Below the pieces are notes generated by a model that saw nothing but the letters and a program-made list of their open reading frames with translations, made no database searches and was not told the DNA's origin. This document shows, one piece after another, positions 6,059 through 8,381 of a stretch of 8,381 nucleotides of DNA (the first letter of the stretch is position 1; each line of letters opens with the position of its first letter). The stretch comes from an uncultured Lachnospiraceae bacterium. Lineage in GTDB: Bacteria; Bacillota; Clostridia; Lachnospirales; Lachnospiraceae. The stretch lies in NCBI GenBank assembly GCA_947174615.1, contig CAMWJQ010000165.1:1-8381 (forward strand), in the 5' to 3' direction. The translations under genes were made by a program, and so were the position numbers.

Positions 6059-6964
6059 TCACGGTTCATTTTCTTTCGGATCATATCCGAAATTCTTGAT
6101 TAGAAAATCACTGTCACGCCAGTCCTTTTTCACTTTGACCCACAGTTGAAGGTTGACGTGCTGTTCTAATAAATCCTCGATCTCAGCGCGTGCCATCGAA
6201 CCAATCTTTTTGAGCATCTGCCCGCCTTTTCCGATGATAATTCCCTTGTGTGAATCCCGCTCGCAGATGATCGTTGCATTGATGTCAACAAGCTTTTTCC
6301 CATATTTCATGGACTCGATGGTCACTGCCACCCCATGCGGAATCTCCTCATCAATACTGCGCAGCACCTTCTCCCGGATCAGTTCCGCTACAATCTGCCT
6401 TGTCGGCTGGTCTGTGATTGTGTCCTCGTCATAAAACGCGGGACCATATGGCAGATATTTCATAATCTGTGCAATCAGCACGTCCGTATTGTCTTTCTTT
6501 AATGCGGACACCGGAACAATCTCTGCAAAATCAAGCTGCTTTCTGTATAGATCTATATATTCAAGAAGCTTTTCTCTCTTCACAGTATCAATTTTATTGA
6601 TCACTAAAATAACAGGTGTTTTTACTTTCCTGAGCTGCTCAATGATATGCTGCTCTCCTGCGCCGATATAGTCTGTCGGCTCCACCAGCCACAGGACCAC
6701 ATCCACCTCCCGCAGACTGTGTTCTGCCGCATTCACCATATAATCTCCAAGCTTATTCTTCGCCTTATGGATCCCCGGCGTGTCAACAAAGACAATCTGT
6801 CCTTCCTCAGAGGTGTACACAGTCTGTATACGGTTTCTGGTTGTCTGCGGTTTCTTGGACGTAATCGCGATCTTCTGTCCGATGAGACAGTTCATCAGCG
6901 TCGATTTTCCAACATTGGGTCTGCCGATCAGCGCGGCAAAGCCTGACTTATGCGTTTCATTCAT
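6059..6964 (-). CDS. era: GTPase Era, 16S rRNA/30S assembly factor
   Basis: Essential GTPase that binds the 3' end of 16S rRNA and helps 30S subunit maturation. The protein has 301 residues, the usual length. The GTPase domain shows G1 GRPNVGKS (14-21), the G2 region PQTTRNRI (39-46), G3 DTPG (61-64), G4 NKID (123-126) and G5 SAL (153-155). A C-terminal KH RNA-binding domain carries HKGIIIGKGGQMLKKIG (239-255). ATG at 6964 fits the family N-terminus. The upstream AGGA (6974-6977) leaves 9 bases to the start. It follows the peptidase by 38 bases and precedes the YqzL-like gene and recO, a common Firmicute order. The visible end is intact and all GTPase motifs are canonical. Confidence 0.97.
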   Translation of the reverse strand: MNETHKSGFAALIGRPNVGKSTLMNCLIGQKIAITSKKPQTTRNRIQTVYTSEEGQIVFVDTPGIHKAKNKLGDYMVNAAEHSLREVDVVLWLVEPTDYIGAGEQHIIEQLRKVKTPVILVINKIDTVKREKLLEYIDLYRKQLDFAEIVPVSALKKDNTDVLIAQIMKYLPYGPAFYDEDTITDQPTRQIVAELIREKVLRSIDEEIPHGVAVTIESMKYGKKLVDINATIICERDSHKGIIIGKGGQMLKKIGSMARAEIEDLLEQHVNLQLWVKVKKDWRDSDFLIKNFGYDPKENEP

Positions 6965-7002
6965 CCTATTAATTCCTATCTGTAATATGCACTACATTAT
7001 AT

Positions 7003-8381
7003 TCAGTGAAACAAATTCTCCACTTTCAGAAACAGTTCCTTATTTTCATCAATCATCTGCTTATTGCCCACCACGCAGACAGCGTCCTCTGCCATGACAG
7101 CATCAAGATAACCAGCCAGCATTCTGATATCCTCTTGGCTGCATGAGAGTACCTCGTCACGCTCACGCTGCACCTCTGCAAAGTCAAGATTCGTCAGATA
7201 AGCGGCTGAGGAACGGCTTCCCTTGACAACCGGCGTCATCGGCACATCCATATCACTGACAGCGCCGATAATATATTTCGTCATCGTCCGCTCGTCTGCA
7301 TTGAATTCTCTTAAATAATCGCCTGTTTTCTCAAAAATGTCAACTGTTTTTTTGAGATTTGGATCCCTGTATGACACAAGATAGCTGTCACCAGTTTTGC
7401 CAAAGTTGCACATAATGCCATATGCGCCGCCCTTCACACGCACATTGAGCCAGAGATAATCGTACCGCAGCATCACTTTTAACACCCGCAGCGCACCTGT
7501 GTAAGTATAATCCGTATGATGCATATAGTTTCCTGCCTTGCAAACATACTGAATCTGCGCCGAGGTCGAGAAGGCTTCATTTTTCTTCGCAGTGGCAATC
7601 TCAAAACGTTCCTTTTTCACAGGCGCCGTGAAAAGTTTTGCTTTCATAGGCGGCACCAGCTCTTTGATGCACTCAAAGCCTTCCTCTGTGGCAGTGATAT
7701 CAACCATCAGATTTTCCGGTCGGAAAATGCATCTTGTCAGCTCCTGAAGCTTTGCAATCAGCTCGCCCTTCCTGGCATCAAAATCCTCCGTGATCTTCTC
7801 TAACATCCGATAACAGGGCAGACCATTCACAAGCTCTGACGCCGCTGCCGTCTCACTAAAGTAAGACATCGCCCGGACTGCTGCAAAGGAATGCCCCGCA
7901 GAAAGCATATTTCCCTGCATGATAGATTTTAACTCCTCGATAATCTCAAGAATCCTGCCATCGTCCTCAAATTTCGAGGCAGTCATAATCTCTGTCATCA
8001 GCTCAAACGCCGCGGGCAGCTCATCATACATTGCCTTTGTCTTGACTTCAAATGTAAGTTTGTATTCATCCAGTTTTTTTGCATTCACATACGTGTTGAC
8101 ACTGCTTACGATATCCCCCGTGTGAATATTGATCTCATTGCAGAGCTCTCCATAGCTGTACTTGTCTGTGTCTACATATCCCAGTACATTCTTGAGGATT
8201 CCGATATACGAAAACAGCTCTGCCGGAATGTTGGCGGCGTCAAAGATAAACTTGATATAACCGATGCCGTTCGTCTGGATCTCATGAAACAATACCTTTG
8301 TATCCCCGATGCTTCGAACTTCATTCACAAAATCCTCGGCTTCCTTTTTCATGTCCTCGCGTTTCAGCATCGGTATCATCG
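7003..8381 (-). CDS. M16C zinc metallopeptidase (PreP-like), C-terminal part
   Basis: About 459 C-terminal residues of a large M16 family peptidase; the frame is open through the right edge, so the N-terminal half, including the HxxEH zinc site, lies outside. Family members of the presequence-protease (PreP/Cym1) type are clamshell enzymes of nearly 1000 residues that degrade short unfolded peptides. What is visible fits their second half: a linker-like start (IPMLKREDMKKEAEDFVNE), an M16-like domain (YIKFIFDAANIPAELFSYIG, then GYVDTDKYSYGELCNEINIH), and the last domain with VRVKGGAYG and SYRDPNLKKT. In the VRVKGGAYG segment (313-321 counting from ATG 8379) an Arg and a Tyr six residues apart match the pair known to bind the substrate C-terminus in PreP. 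ATG 8379 is internal, not the real start. Era follows after 38 bases, so co-transcription is likely. Confidence 0.92.
   Translation of the reverse strand, partial: MIPMLKREDMKKEAEDFVNEVRSIGDTKVLFHEIQTNGIGYIKFIFDAANIPAELFSYIGILKNVLGYVDTDKYSYGELCNEINIHTGDIVSSVNTYVNAKKLDEYKLTFEVKTKAMYDELPAAFELMTEIMTASKFEDDGRILEIIEELKSIMQGNMLSAGHSFAAVRAMSYFSETAAASELVNGLPCYRMLEKITEDFDARKGELIAKLQELTRCIFRPENLMVDITATEEGFECIKELVPPMKAKLFTAPVKKERFEIATAKKNEAFSTSAQIQYVCKAGNYMHHTDYTYTGALRVLKVMLRYDYLWLNVRVKGGAYGIMCNFGKTGDSYLVSYRDPNLKKTVDIFEKTGDYLREFNADERTMTKYIIGAVSDMDVPMTPVVKGSRSSAAYLTNLDFAEVQRERDEVLSCSQEDIRMLAGYLDAVMAEDAVCVVGNKQMIDENKELFLKVENLFH

Noticed and set aside
6996..7001. TATAAT on the minus strand just before era, as a possible era promoter
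   Set aside because: No acceptable -35 hexamer at 16-18 bases and no extended -10 TG. In an A/T-rich 38-base gap this hexamer is expected by chance.
1..8381. Mobile element, CRISPR, tRNA/rRNA or a novel multi-gene accessory system
   Set aside because: No repeat arrays, transposase or integrase motifs, tRNA-like cloverleafs or foreign-looking gene blocks were seen. All genes are colinear core genes on one strand.

Overview
The window looks like core chromosome of an anaerobic Firmicute, most likely a member of the Lachnospiraceae (Clostridia). The grounds are the RecO and AlaRS sequence style, the cysteine-rich AlaRS insert seen in clostridia, strong AGGAG-type ribosome binding sites, a PreP-type M16 peptidase just upstream of era, and a YqzL-like small protein between era and recO. 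This placement comes from remembered family patterns, not from a database search. All recognised genes lie on the minus strand, so transcription runs from high to low coordinates.

Layout in transcription order: the C-terminal part of an M16C zinc metallopeptidase (N-terminus beyond the right edge); era (ribosome-assembly GTPase); a 62-codon YqzL-like gene whose end overlaps the start of recO in another frame; recO (recombination mediator, here without the cysteine zinc motif); an uncharacterised lipoprotein; glyS (homodimeric glycyl-tRNA synthetase); alaS (alanyl-tRNA synthetase, GTG start); and rpsU (ribosomal protein S21), which ends at a hairpin terminator near the left edge. Gaps between genes are short, from 31 to 145 bases, and no gene-free stretch exceeds 300 bases.

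Two good sigma-A-type promoters divide the cluster. One straddles the 3' end of recO (TTGAAA, 17 bases, TATAAT) and should start a transcript covering the lipoprotein, glyS and alaS. The other lies between alaS and rpsU (TTGACG, 16 bases, extended TGC-TATAAT) and should give rpsU its own transcript. No T-box or other riboswitch is visible before either synthetase gene.

The genes belong to translation and ribosome biogenesis (era, glyS, alaS, rpsU), DNA repair (recO) and peptide degradation (M16C). I see no mobile element, CRISPR array, tRNA, rRNA or defence system. The region is largely ordinary. The points worth a second look are the lipoprotein of unknown role that leads the synthetase operon, the overlapping YqzL-like/recO reading frames, the zinc-less RecO, and the rpsU leader.
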